In this document: one piece after another, positions 1 to 7,963 of the stretch | How positions within the stretch are numbered: the stretch's first letter is position 1 | Layout of the letters: every line of letters begins with the position of its first letter | NCBI RefSeq assembly: GCF_004795745.1 | Contig: NZ_SDGV01000011.1 | Coordinates: 47,190-111,189 of the forward strand | DNA: 64,000 nt | DNA from: Vagococcus silagei | GTDB lineage: Bacteria > Bacillota > Bacilli > Lactobacillales > Vagococcaceae | Direction: 5' to 3' | The notes under the pieces: generated by a model | Database searches by the model: none | Told to the model about the DNA's origin: nothing | The model's input: only the letters and a program-made list of their open reading frames with translations | Program-made: the position numbers and the translations under genes

Positions 1-1
1 G

Positions 2-364
2 AAGATGGAAATTTTATTAAATAATGAAACTGTCGATGCATTAAGCTTTATCGTTCACCGTGAGTTTGCATACGAACGTGGACGTTTAATCGTTGATAAA
101 TTAAGAAAATTAATTCCTAGACAACAATTTGAAGTGCCGATTCAAGCAGCTATTGGTACAAAAATTGTTGCCCGTACTGACATAAAGGCGCTGAGAAAGA
201 ATGTATTGGCTAAATGTTATGGTGGGGACGTTTCTCGTAAGCGTAAACTTTTAGAGAAACAAAAAGAAGGTAAGAAACGAATGAAATCCATCGGTTCGGT
301 AGAAGTTCCGCAGGACGCATTTATGGCGGTTCTTAAGATGGACGAAGACGAACCTAAGAAGTAG
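2..364 (+). CDS. lepA: Elongation factor 4 (LepA), C-terminal part, cut by window edge
   Basis: This is the C-terminal end of the translational GTPase LepA/EF4, which acts on the ribosome to promote back-translocation and ribosome assembly. Only the last 120 or so codons are in the window, and the frame is open to the left edge. Visible LepA signatures are the [20 protein letters not shown] stretch and the basic C-terminal domain with the [20 protein letters not shown] segment that contacts tRNA and rRNA. The gene ends with a Lys-rich tail and is followed at once by a strong hairpin terminator. The GTPase domains lie outside the window. Confidence 0.95.
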   Translation, partial: KMEILLNNETVDALSFIVHREFAYERGRLIVDKLRKLIPRQQFEVPIQAAIGTKIVARTDIKALRKNVLAKCYGGDVSRKRKLLEKQKEGKKRMKSIGSVEVPQDAFMAVLKMDEDEPKK

Positions 365-403
365 CAAGGGTTTGAGACGTTTGTTTTTAAAAAATTTGTG
401 TTT

Positions 404-449
404 AAAACCCCATAAAGTCATATTAATAAATGTGACTTTATGGGGTTTT
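404..449. terminator. Bidirectional terminator between lepA and nuclease gene
   Basis: A 17-bp perfect inverted repeat (404-420 with 433-449) begins with AAAACCCC and ends with GGGGTTTT. It lies between two convergent genes, so it can stop transcription from both sides. Confidence 0.85.
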
Positions 450-490
450 ACTTTATCTTTTCCAAAGTTTAAATTATATGAAAGCAAAAT

Positions 491-1543
491 TTATTTAAAC
501 ATTTGCACTACTTGAATAATTTCCTTTTGATATTTTAATATATCTAAAGGTGCATTTATTTCAAAAATAGTTCTTTCAGGATCATTCAATTCAATCCTTT
601 TGTTCGATCCAGAATCATAGTATCGAATAATCCACTTTCTAATATTATCATCAAGAAGAATATTAAAATAACTTTTATTATCGCGATAATAAAGTCTCTC
701 AATCTCAATTTCTTGATTTAGTAATACTTTTACTGTCGTAAACGCCTCAAGTTCTTCATTTGTAGTGACAATCTCTGATTTCGTATCAATATTTTCTTCT
801 TTTTCTTTAATATCTTCTTTTATTTCAACCGAAGTATTTAACGCTGACGATAGTTTTTCATTAACCATTTCATTGATAATTTGATTTAAACCTTTTTTTA
901 TTATAGGTGTAAATTTGTCAATTACTTGTTTTGTCTTCATTCCATCATAAATACTATTAGATAAAAATCTAACGAAGTCTTCAGAAGGCGCGTTAAACTG
1001 ATCATTCATATAACTCTTTAATCCGTTAATATATTTTAACTCCGAAGCACTACTTACAATTTCATTAATGTCAAATTTATCTTTCCGAAATTTATTAATT
1101 TCAATATACTGTGAATCTTTAATATTAGAGATATTAAATGTTAAAAATGGAGTACTATCCATTTTATTAGCATGTTCTAAATCTGTATAAAAACGATATT
1201 CCTGGCCATTTGTTAAAATACCAAATTTAGCATTTGTAGTTCCAAAGTATCTAAATAATTGTGAATCATGTTTATTCAGCTGTTCAGTAATTGATTTAGC
1301 CTCGATTAGAATTATTGGTTTATTATCAATAACTATTGCGTAATCAACTTTCTCACCTTTTTTAATACCAATATCAGCAGTATATTCTGGGACAAATTCT
1401 AGCGGATTAAAAACATCATAGCCTAGTAAACTAAAAAAGGGCATGATTAATGATGTTTTTGTAGCTTCTTCAGTTTCGATTTTATCTTTAAGAGAATTTA
1501 CTTTTTTACTAAGTGTTTTTAAATCTTCTTTCATCTTTTCCAT
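491..1543 (-). CDS. Orphan restriction-type nuclease, HsdR N-terminal-like (PD-(D/E)xK)
   Basis: This 350-residue protein resembles the stand-alone HsdR N-terminal (HSDR_N_2-like) nuclease family. Residues 66-84 carry the PD-(D/E)xK core: D67 in KVDYAIVID, then E81 and K83 in the IEAKS motif, followed by the RYFGTTNAKFGILTNGQEY segment that typifies these proteins. No helicase motifs, specificity subunit or methyltransferase gene are visible nearby, so this is not a complete type I system. The middle is charged (KEDIKEKEENIDTKSE), and a small beta-rich domain closes the protein. The start is supported by GGAGG six bases upstream. The gene lies 92 bases downstream of a co-directional XRE regulator that may control it. 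A role in defence is inferred from the family; the real substrate is unknown. Confidence 0.7.
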   Translation of the reverse strand: MEKMKEDLKTLSKKVNSLKDKIETEEATKTSLIMPFFSLLGYDVFNPLEFVPEYTADIGIKKGEKVDYAIVIDNKPIILIEAKSITEQLNKHDSQLFRYFGTTNAKFGILTNGQEYRFYTDLEHANKMDSTPFLTFNISNIKDSQYIEINKFRKDKFDINEIVSSASELKYINGLKSYMNDQFNAPSEDFVRFLSNSIYDGMKTKQVIDKFTPIIKKGLNQIINEMVNEKLSSALNTSVEIKEDIKEKEENIDTKSEIVTTNEELEAFTTVKVLLNQEIEIERLYYRDNKSYFNILLDDNIRKWIIRYYDSGSNKRIELNDPERTIFEINAPLDILKYQKEIIQVVQMFK

Positions 1544-1635
1544 TTTCTTCCTCCTATATTATGCAAGTAAATAAAATTGAATACATTCCAAAAATACGAT
1601 AAACATTAAAGAATATCCTATATATTTTATGAATT

Positions 1636-1977
1636 TTACCAAAAAACTCCTATTAAGATATTTTTTATTTTCTGCCGTTCTGAATTGGTTAATACTTTGC
1701 CCTCATATGATACTGTAAGATTAGAATCCAATAATTTTTTCAAATCAATATTATCATCTGGTGTTAAACAACTATGTTCAGGAACTCGCGCCACTAGGTA
1801 ATCTAAAGATACGTCAAAAAAATTTGCTAAACAAACTAGCGTTTCTCTATCCGGACTTCGGGTTCCGTTTTCATATCCAGAAATTGATACTTTTGAAACA
1901 TTAATTTTTTTACCCAGATCTTCTTGTGTCATATTATTAGAAGTCCTTAATTCCTTTAATCGTGAGCCAAAGCTCAT
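1636..1977 (-). CDS. XRE-family transcriptional repressor
   Basis: A 113-residue DNA-binding protein with a Cro/CI-type helix-turn-helix in the first 65 residues (RLKELRTSNNMTQEDLGKKI, then SKVSISGYENGTRSPDRE). The C-terminal half is short and has no recognised enzymatic domain. GAGGTG sits five bases before the ATG. The 110 bases upstream hold five copies of GTTAAC, two of them in a CGTTAAC-N5-GTTAACG palindrome, which suggests autoregulation. The next gene downstream on the same strand encodes an HsdR_N-type nuclease, an arrangement reminiscent of controller proteins of restriction systems. That functional link is inference. Confidence 0.85.
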   Translation of the reverse strand: MSFGSRLKELRTSNNMTQEDLGKKINVSKVSISGYENGTRSPDRETLVCLANFFDVSLDYLVARVPEHSCLTPDDNIDLKKLLDSNLTVSYEGKVLTNSERQKIKNILIGVFW

Positions 1978-2091
1978 GTTAACACCTCGTTTCTAATTTA
2001 AGAATATCGTTAACATCTAGTTAACGCAATGACAAAATTTAAAGTTAACTAAACGAATGTGTTTTTGAACAAAAATTTACAATTAGTTAAC
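1978..2091 (-). promoter_or_regulatory. Cluster of GTTAAC operator-like sites before the XRE gene
   Basis: The hexamer GTTAAC occurs at 1978, 2009, 2020, 2044 and 2086. The copies at 2009 and 2020 form a 19-bp palindrome (2008-2026) with a 5-base centre, and the copies at 2043 and 2085 are part of AGTTAACT. On the minus strand the palindrome overlaps a possible TTGTCA/TAACGA promoter with a 17-base spacer. The site nearest the gene abuts its start codon. These are likely binding sites for the adjacent repressor. Confidence 0.6.
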
Positions 2092-2102
2092 TTTTAATCA
2101 AA

Positions 2103-2136
2103 AAAAATATCACGAAAATAATTTCGTGATATTTTT
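2103..2136 (-). terminator. Terminator of Mga-like regulator gene
   Basis: A 15-bp inverted repeat (2103-2117 with 2122-2136) containing TATCACGAAA has a 4-base loop and ends in a T run on the minus strand, just past the stop codon at 2148. Confidence 0.8.
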
Positions 2137-2147
2137 AAAGAAGTTAT

Positions 2148-3617
2148 TTAAGTAGAAAGATTCATTATCCTCTGAATCAGCGAATTCAAAGTTTTCTGAC
2201 ATCCAAAGGAAGTAACGACAAAGAACTCTTTTTCATCATTATGGGTATTGAAATTATCAGTTATGATCAAATCTGCATCATCAAAAGATTCAGTAAAAGT
2301 TATTTTACTCTCAGAAAAGAAATCTGTTAATTGCTTTTTGAGATAAAATGCGCTCGATAAACTTTTTGTAGTACTAAAGAATAGTTTAACTGTGTTAACA
2401 TCATAGCTTTCTATTATTGAAATTAAATAGCCCACAAAAACTTCAAAATTTTCTTGGTTTTCAAAAATTCTTTCATAAGCTTCGTCGCACATACCTGATC
2501 GAATTGTTTGTAATAAAGTTTGGTTTTTTTCTTTTGTTAAATCGATATTATGATTTAAATCAAATTCTTGTAATTCAAAGAGTAATGTCCCCATTAATTG
2601 CTGAGTAATCAGGTATAAAATAAAATGATAAACATGAATATCGAAATCGTTTGATGTTAATTTAACATTATGACTTCTTAAAGTTTCTTTTAGAGCAAAA
2701 CTAGAAAATCGATAAAACGGATTAAATTGCTCTTTTAATTTACTTATGATGAGGAGCTTTTTTTCATTACTTATTGTTTGAGATGTTCCAATTTGAATAA
2801 AATAACTTAATCCTAATTTCTCGTTTTCAGACAAACTTCTGCTAAAATCACTCATTAAATTTTCAATAAAAAAATCCATATGTTTCGTTGAATCAAGTAA
2901 AAGTTGGAGTATGGGTTCTAAATCCTCAGTAATATTATATCTCATTTCTTTTTGGTATTTTTCACGGACAGACGTCATCGCGATATACATCTGAATAGAT
3001 TTTTTTCTAATATCTGTTGGATAATACAGATCAAACATTTTCATTTCTTCAGTCCCGAGATTTTCATAAGAAAAGGGCTCAATACTTTCAAATGGCCATT
3101 CTGAATCTTGATATCCTAATTTCAACAGGTGATAGAGGACGCTTCGTATCTTCATCTCATCGCCATCAATCAAATAATAACCACCTTGATTAACTATTTT
3201 TAAATTATATTTTTCAGCTTGGTCATTCAGAGACTTGATGATTTTATTTAAATAAGAAGGGGAAACAAATAGTTTGTCACAAATATCTTGTCTTGTTAAT
3301 TTAAAATATTCTGAAAATAAAATAATTAAATTAAATCGATGCGATTTTCTAAGATGCAATGTTTGCACTTTATTAAAAATATTAAGTGTTTGATAGTCAT
3401 ACAGACTATCAAAATAGATGTCACCTTTATGAGAAGAGACAATGAATTTTTCAATACCAAAACAATCGTTGATTGTTTCATTCAACCTCGTGATTCTTAA
3501 CTTAATACTTCTTGTTGAGACCCCCATACTATCTGCGAGTTCTTTTAAACTAGTGACTTCAGAACCAGAAATCAAATATAAGACCTGTAAATCTAGATCA
3601 TTGGATAACCCTAACAT
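2148..3617 (-). CDS. Mga/AtxA-like transcriptional regulator
   Basis: A 489-residue regulator with the Mga-family layout. An N-terminal helix-turn-helix (SLKELADSMGVSTRSIK, about residues 20-45) and a second one (TRQDICDKLFVSPSYLNKI, about 110-130) are followed by a long helical PRD-like region. A C-terminal EIIB-like fold (KLFFSTTKSLSSAF through ADLIITDNF) closes it. Family members respond to sugar phosphorelay and activate surface or virulence genes. No obvious target gene lies next to it. The usual phosphorylatable histidines could not be placed with confidence. The start codon follows GAGGTGAAA. The target regulon is unknown. Confidence 0.75.
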   Translation of the reverse strand: MLGLSNDLDLQVLYLISGSEVTSLKELADSMGVSTRSIKLRITRLNETINDCFGIEKFIVSSHKGDIYFDSLYDYQTLNIFNKVQTLHLRKSHRFNLIILFSEYFKLTRQDICDKLFVSPSYLNKIIKSLNDQAEKYNLKIVNQGGYYLIDGDEMKIRSVLYHLLKLGYQDSEWPFESIEPFSYENLGTEEMKMFDLYYPTDIRKKSIQMYIAMTSVREKYQKEMRYNITEDLEPILQLLLDSTKHMDFFIENLMSDFSRSLSENEKLGLSYFIQIGTSQTISNEKKLLIISKLKEQFNPFYRFSSFALKETLRSHNVKLTSNDFDIHVYHFILYLITQQLMGTLLFELQEFDLNHNIDLTKEKNQTLLQTIRSGMCDEAYERIFENQENFEVFVGYLISIIESYDVNTVKLFFSTTKSLSSAFYLKKQLTDFFSESKITFTESFDDADLIITDNFNTHNDEKEFFVVTSFGCQKTLNSLIQRIMNLST

Positions 3618-3693
3618 ATTTTCACCTCATTAAATCTTTAAATTGTATAAGGGTATACACTTATATGATAATGCAAAAACGCTATCAAAGTGG

Positions 3694-3857
3694 TATTATA
3701 GCAAAGTAGTCATTAGAAGTATATCTATTGATATCAAAATACGAGAAATGATAATCCTTTCGGGGAAAGTGTTAATTAGTGATTATTATTTCTCAGTTCG
3801 ATGATTGCTCATCGAATATGGGGGGAATAGCCTGTGAAAAACAGGCTATTTTTTTTT
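3694..3857 (+). ncRNA. Candidate structured small RNA (orphan)
   Basis: Between the Mga-like gene and murE there is an extended -10 element (TGGTATTAT, 3691-3699) followed by a compact fold. A 13-bp stem pairs 3744-3756 with 3781-3793 (one G-U) and encloses a small CTTT/AAAG hairpin. A perfect 8-bp hairpin pairs 3797-3804 with 3809-3816. A 10-bp terminator (3826-3850) ends in nine T. The unit is about 150 nt, has no good open frame and ends before the separate murE promoter. I do not recognise the family. The given start is the -10 box; transcription would begin near 3706. Confidence 0.5.
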
Positions 3858-3860
3858 GAC

Positions 3861-3889
3861 TTTATTATTAGTACAATTATCGCTATAAT
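3861..3889 (+). promoter_or_regulatory. Promoter of murE
   Basis: TTTATT (3861-3866) and a perfect TATAAT (3884-3889) are separated by 17 bases, 35 bases before the murE start. A TTGACT four bases further upstream would give a spacer too long to be the -35. Confidence 0.55.
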
Positions 3890-3924
3890 GAATGAGATAG
3901 CCTGATTAGAATAGAGGAAAAAAA

Positions 3925-5442
3925 ATGACAATTACTTTAAAACAGATAGAATCAATTTTAAATAAACATCATCTTTTAAAAGAGTGGGTGACACCCAACG
4001 AATGGCATTTTACGCTGCCAATTGAAAATCGACAATTAAACCATCTAACCTATGATTCACGAGATATTAGTAATAATAGCTTATTGTTCTGTAAGGGAAT
4101 TGGATTTAAAGAAGAATTTTTGGCGAAAGCTGTTGAAAATGGGCTTAATTACTATGTGGCTGAAACGCCATACGAAGTAAACTGTTCGTTAGGCATTATC
4201 GTCACAGATATAAAAAAAGCGATGTCTGTCATTGCGATGGCTTTTTATGGTAATCCTCAAAATGAATTAACTCTGATCGGTTTTACCGGAACAAAAGGTA
4301 AAACGACATCTGCATATTTCACAAAATTCATTTTAGACGAAACAACTGATCATAAAACAGCATTGCTTTCGACAATGAATACAACACTTGATGGCATTCA
4401 TTATTTCAAGTCCGAATTAACCACCCCAGAGTCACTAGATTTATTCAAAATGATGCGTGAAGCATGTGATAATGGCATGTCTCATTTAATCATGGAAGTT
4501 TCTTCTCAAGCTTATAAAGTTCAAAGAGTATACAATTTAATGTTTGATATTGGGATCTTTTTAAATATCTCACCAGATCACATTAGTGCAATTGAACACC
4601 CAACGTTTGATGATTATTTTTATTGTAAACGCCAATTGTTACTTAATTCAAAAAAAGTTGTGCTATTTAATGAATCTGATTATGCACAACTCCTTGAAGA
4701 AGTCACACAGACGAAACAAATTCCACTCATAACGTATAGCTCTCATGAAGACAATGCCGATTATTACTGGGAAGATGTTTCCGAGACAAATTCAGCACTT
4801 TTTTCTGTTAAGTCAAATTCTGAAACAGAAGAAAGTCAAAAAATTATCGGTGAATATCATATCAATTTAAAAGGTGACTTTAACAAAGATAATGCTTTGA
4901 GTAGTATTATTGTTGCTACATTAGCTGGAGCCAGTCACGAAGACAGTGTTCGCGGGTTAGAGAAAGCGACAGTACCAGGACGAATGGAACATCTCGTCAC
5001 TCAAAACGATATCCATTTATACATTGATTATGCGCATAATTATTTAAGTGTTAAGAGCCTTTTAAGCTTCGCACAGAAGGAACATCCAGATGGTGAAATT
5101 ATTACCGTTTTAGGTAGTCCTGGTAATAAAGCAAACTCAAGACGACAAGATTTTGGCCGTGTCCTTTCGGAACACACTAACACTGTTGTTTTAACTGCCG
5201 ATGATCCAGACCGTGAAGACCCACAAAATATTGCAAATGAAATTAGTGCTGCTATTACAAACTCAAATGTGAAGCAATTCTTCGAGATGGATCGTAAGAC
5301 TGCTATTGAGTTTGCAGTAAGTCAGGCTAAACCAGGGGATGTCGTCGTAATTGCTGGTAAAGGGGAAGACGCCTATCAAAGAATCAATGGAAAATCCTCT
5401 CCTTATCCTGGTGACCATATAATTGCCCGCAGCTTAATTTAA
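3925..5442 (+). CDS. murE: UDP-MurNAc-tripeptide synthetase, L-lysine type (MurE)
   Basis: This cytoplasmic ligase adds L-lysine to UDP-MurNAc-L-Ala-D-Glu using ATP, the third peptide step of peptidoglycan precursor synthesis. The 505-residue protein has the Mur ligase order: N-terminal domain, central ATPase domain with GFTGTKGKTT (about residues 118-127) and C-terminal domain. The amino-acid specificity loop reads DDPDREDP from residue 426, unlike the DNPR motif of diaminopimelate-adding enzymes. This points to L-Lys peptidoglycan, as in enterococci and relatives. The gene is monocistronic, with its own promoter and a terminator directly after it. Confidence 0.93.
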   Translation: MTITLKQIESILNKHHLLKEWVTPNEWHFTLPIENRQLNHLTYDSRDISNNSLLFCKGIGFKEEFLAKAVENGLNYYVAETPYEVNCSLGIIVTDIKKAMSVIAMAFYGNPQNELTLIGFTGTKGKTTSAYFTKFILDETTDHKTALLSTMNTTLDGIHYFKSELTTPESLDLFKMMREACDNGMSHLIMEVSSQAYKVQRVYNLMFDIGIFLNISPDHISAIEHPTFDDYFYCKRQLLLNSKKVVLFNESDYAQLLEEVTQTKQIPLITYSSHEDNADYYWEDVSETNSALFSVKSNSETEESQKIIGEYHINLKGDFNKDNALSSIIVATLAGASHEDSVRGLEKATVPGRMEHLVTQNDIHLYIDYAHNYLSVKSLLSFAQKEHPDGEIITVLGSPGNKANSRRQDFGRVLSEHTNTVVLTADDPDREDPQNIANEISAAITNSNVKQFFEMDRKTAIEFAVSQAKPGDVVVIAGKGEDAYQRINGKSSPYPGDHIIARSLI

Positions 5443-5457
5443 AATAGTTCAAAATTA

Positions 5458-5494
5458 AAAACAGCCAACATTGAATGTGTTAGCTGTTTTTTTG
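5458..5494 (+). terminator. Terminator of murE
   Basis: AAACAGC and GCTGTTT arms with an interrupted ACAT/ATGT inner stem are followed by seven T, just after the murE stop. Confidence 0.8.
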
Positions 5495-5518
5495 CGTTGA
5501 TTTTATTATAGAAAAAAA

Positions 5519-6163
5519 TTACTGCGCTTCATTATGTTTTTTCTTATAGTATAGTCCAAAAGGAATTAAGCTCTCAGTTCCCGCTTTAATTCGTATAATG
5601 TTTTCACGATGACGAAAAATAATAAAAGTACTAATACAAATTGCTAAAATAATTAATAAACTATCTTGTTTGGCTAAAATGAAAGGCGCAATTAAAGGTA
5701 AAATAATCGTAGAAATAGTAATAATAATGGCACTTAACATGCTAGATAAACTAACCATACTTGTTAAAAATAAAAAGATAACAAATAAACTTGCTGAGTA
5801 AATAAAAAATGTTGGACTATATGCGAGTAACATCCCTGCACTTGTTGCAACGGCTTTACCACCTTTAAAATGACCAAAGATTGGAAATGTATGACCTAAG
5901 ATAGCAGCAACACCAAACCATAATGGGTTAATTGATACACCAAACCAGATTGGCAGGGAAGTAGCGACCGTTCCTTTCAATATGTCCAAGAATAAAACAG
6001 CAATTCCAGGTTTCTTACCTAAAACGCGAAAGGTATTTGTTGTTCCAGTATTTCCACTTCCAAATTGTCTAATATCTTTATTAAAAAATATTTTTCCTAA
6101 CCAAACTCCTGATTGAAGTGAACCTAACAAATAGGCAAGAATAAACAAGAATACGATTTTCAT
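5519..6163 (-). CDS. plsY: Acyl-phosphate glycerol-3-phosphate acyltransferase PlsY
   Basis: PlsY moves the acyl group from acyl-phosphate to glycerol-3-phosphate at the membrane, the first committed step of phospholipid synthesis. The protein is strongly hydrophobic with about five membrane segments and carries the three family motifs: GSGNTGTTNT near residue 37, FGHFKGGKAVAT near residue 95 and the HRENIIRI segment near the end. The reading frame stays open for 52 further codons upstream. AGGAGG eight bases before the ATG at 6163 and the typical MKIVFLFILAYLLGS start fix the N-terminus there, giving 214 residues. It is divergent from the CoA-binding gene. Confidence 0.92.
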   Translation of the reverse strand: MKIVFLFILAYLLGSLQSGVWLGKIFFNKDIRQFGSGNTGTTNTFRVLGKKPGIAVLFLDILKGTVATSLPIWFGVSINPLWFGVAAILGHTFPIFGHFKGGKAVATSAGMLLAYSPTFFIYSASLFVIFLFLTSMVSLSSMLSAIIITISTIILPLIAPFILAKQDSLLIILAICISTFIIFRHRENIIRIKAGTESLIPFGLYYKKKHNEAQ

Positions 6164-6235
6164 GCACTTGACCTCCTTAAAGATACGCATCATTTTACCA
6201 CGATTCATACCCAACAACAATACAAAACCAATAAC

Positions 6236-6264
6236 TTGCAGAATTGAATGACAAGCATTATGAT
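6236..6264 (+). promoter_or_regulatory. Promoter of CoA-binding protein gene
   Basis: TTGCAG (6236-6241) and TATGAT (6259-6264) are 17 bases apart and lie 24 bases before the start codon, with TTGGAGGG as ribosome binding site. Confidence 0.65.
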
Positions 6265-6287
6265 AAAAGAAATATTGGAGGGATATT

Positions 6288-6704
6288 ATGACATTTAAAA
6301 ATCCAAGTGACTTAGTCATTCAAGACTATTTAAAAAATGCTAAAAATATTGCCGTTGTTGGCTTGAGTGATAAAGAGGATCGTACAAGCCATGAAATTGC
6401 ACGTATATTGCAAAATCAAGGCTACCGAATTTTTCCTGTTAATCCTGTTCTTGCAGGAAAACAAATTCTTGGTGAAACGGTCTATGCTTCTATTAAAGAC
6501 ATATCAGAACCAATCGACATTGTCGATATTTTTAGAAGAAGTGAGTTTCTGCCTGAAATAGCTGAAGAATTTGTAGAAACAGATGCAAAAGTTTTTTGGG
6601 CGCAACTAGGCCTAGAAAGTGAAAAAGCAGCTGACATACTAGCACAACATCATCGTGATGCTGTTGTTATGAACCGCTGTATTAAAATTGAGTTAGCAAA
6701 ATAA
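6288..6704 (+). CDS. CoA-binding domain protein (YccU-like)
   Basis: A 138-residue single-domain protein of the CoA_binding_2 family, a Rossmann fold related to the CoA-binding part of succinyl-CoA synthetase. The glycine-containing nucleotide motif NIAVVGLSDKEDRTSHEIA lies at residues 20-38, and the GYRIFPVNP and KVFWAQLGLE segments follow in the normal order. The C-terminal VVMNRCIKIE contains the conserved Asn-Arg-Cys. Its physiological role is not established in the family. The ribosome binding site GGAGGG fixes the start. A bidirectional terminator follows. Confidence 0.85.
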   Translation: MTFKNPSDLVIQDYLKNAKNIAVVGLSDKEDRTSHEIARILQNQGYRIFPVNPVLAGKQILGETVYASIKDISEPIDIVDIFRRSEFLPEIAEEFVETDAKVFWAQLGLESEKAADILAQHHRDAVVMNRCIKIELAK

Positions 6705-6746
6705 AACATCAAGATACTGACAATGTGCCAGTATCTTGATGTTTTA
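6703..6746. terminator. Bidirectional terminator
   Basis: A perfect 17-bp inverted repeat begins with AAAACATCAAG and ends with CTTGATGTTTT, with a 9-base loop. It separates two convergent genes. Confidence 0.88.
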
Positions 6747-6752
6747 TTATTC

Positions 6753-7277
6753 CTATTCTGAAAAGGCATCCGAGTATTCAACCATACCAGAAACCCCTTT
6801 GAGTGCATTTGGAGAAAACTTTTTAATCATAAAATATTCATTTGGTACCTCAAAAGGAGAATTAATTTTAAAATTGATTGCTGGAGAGTACCCAAATCTT
6901 TGATAGTATGCTGGACTACCAAGAATCACAATCCAATTATATCCTAAAGTCGTGGCGCGTTTCTCTAATTCACTGATTAAAGCAGTGCCAATTCCTTGCT
7001 TTTGATATTCTGAATGTACCGCTAAAGGAGCAAGTGCCAAACCAACATAAGAAGCAGAATTATTTACTATTTTACATTCACTCAATAAACCATACCTGAT
7101 AACTTTTTGCTTATTTAAACAAACAAGTTCTAATTCATCACGAAACGTCGGCTCTTTTCTAATTTTACAAACTAATTCTGCTTCTCCTTGATATCCATGT
7201 TCAGTGCCGGAAAATGAATCGATGATAAGTTCTTCAATTGCTAACTTATCACTAGGTAAAAATTCTCTAATGTTCAT
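6753..7277 (-). CDS. GNAT family N-acetyltransferase
   Basis: A 174-residue acetyltransferase of the YhbS type. The acetyl-CoA binding motif A is visible as HSEYQKQGIGTALISELEK (residues 93-111), preceded by the LAPLAV strand. The ILGSPAYYQRFGYSP segment is typical of YhbS-like members. The substrate cannot be read from the sequence. The start codon is preceded by GGAG within TAAGGAGTTTAGCG. A small secreted-protein gene lies upstream on the same strand, 21 bases away, so the two are probably co-transcribed. Confidence 0.85.
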   Translation of the reverse strand: MNIREFLPSDKLAIEELIIDSFSGTEHGYQGEAELVCKIRKEPTFRDELELVCLNKQKVIRYGLLSECKIVNNSASYVGLALAPLAVHSEYQKQGIGTALISELEKRATTLGYNWIVILGSPAYYQRFGYSPAINFKINSPFEVPNEYFMIKKFSPNALKGVSGMVEYSDAFSE

Positions 7278-7298
7278 CGCTAAACTCCTTACTTCTAA

Positions 7299-7568
7299 TT
7301 AACTATTACTTAATATTTTACTCCAATAGATTGAAAACTTCTCGGTCGTTTTAAAATTAATTACTGCCGAATTATCTTTTGTTGATTGCAAATGATAGAT
7401 ACTTTGCTGTGTATCTGAAGAAAGTAGCGATACATTAGAAGTTAATGCCGAAACTAAATTTCCAGATCGCATATAGGCAAATCTAACAGAGCCTTCTGGT
7501 GTTAATAGTAGATAACACGCAAAAAATACGAGACCTATTTTAATTAACAAAGAGAGCATACGTTTCAT
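7299..7568 (-). CDS. Small exported or membrane-anchored protein, unknown function
   Basis: An 89-residue protein with a basic N-terminus and one hydrophobic segment (LLIKIGLVFFACYLLLTPEG, residues 7-26). A polar remainder is rich in Ser, Thr and Asn and presumably lies outside the membrane. The cysteine in the hydrophobic stretch is not in a convincing lipobox. No family is recognised. GGGAAAGGGATGG gives a reasonable ribosome binding site. It is the first gene of a likely two-gene unit with the GNAT acetyltransferase. Confidence 0.6.
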   Translation of the reverse strand: MKRMLSLLIKIGLVFFACYLLLTPEGSVRFAYMRSGNLVSALTSNVSLLSSDTQQSIYHLQSTKDNSAVINFKTTEKFSIYWSKILSNS

Positions 7569-7781
7569 TGGACCATCCCTTTCCCATTAAACTAATCATA
7601 GACTAAAATAATGAAGATTTGATGATAGTTGCTCAAGATTTCAATAAAAATAGAAATTCTTAAAGATTAGTTGTTTTTGAAAAGCTGATTTAAATAAAAT
7701 ATAGGAAGAATCATTTAGAAAAAGTTTGCTAAGTCAATAGAACTAAAGTATATTAAAAATATATTATTTAAAGAGAAAGTT

Positions 7782-7868
7782 TTGAATCTTTCTTAAAAGT
7801 GTTATATGATTAATAAAGAGTGTTTTGATATCTTAAGAGTCCGACTTGGAAGCAAGTTGTTTTTTTTT
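7782..7868 (+). promoter_or_regulatory. Promoter plus early terminator in the parE leader
   Basis: TTGAAT (7782-7787) and TATGAT (7805-7810) have exact 17-base spacing. About 30 bases downstream of the predicted start lies a GACTTG/CAAGTT hairpin (7843-7858) followed by a run of T to 7868. Flanking AGTCC and GGACT can pair across the whole element. The parE ribosome binding site is 80 bases further on. This may be a transcription attenuator for parE-parC or a tiny independent RNA. The rest of the 7569-7963 gap shows nothing else clear. Confidence 0.5.
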
Positions 7869-7963
7869 GCCTAATTTGGACTTTTAATTTTACACTATTT
7901 CAAGTAAGATGATGAATGATAATGTTTGCCATGCTTGGTAATACAGATTAAAGGAGATTTTTT

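Noticed and set aside
491..1543. Complete type I restriction-modification locus
   Set aside because: Only the N-terminal nuclease-type domain is present; no helicase, HsdM or HsdS gene is adjacent.
6164..6319. N-terminal extension of PlsY
   Set aside because: The family-typical start and AGGAGG lie at the internal ATG at 6163.
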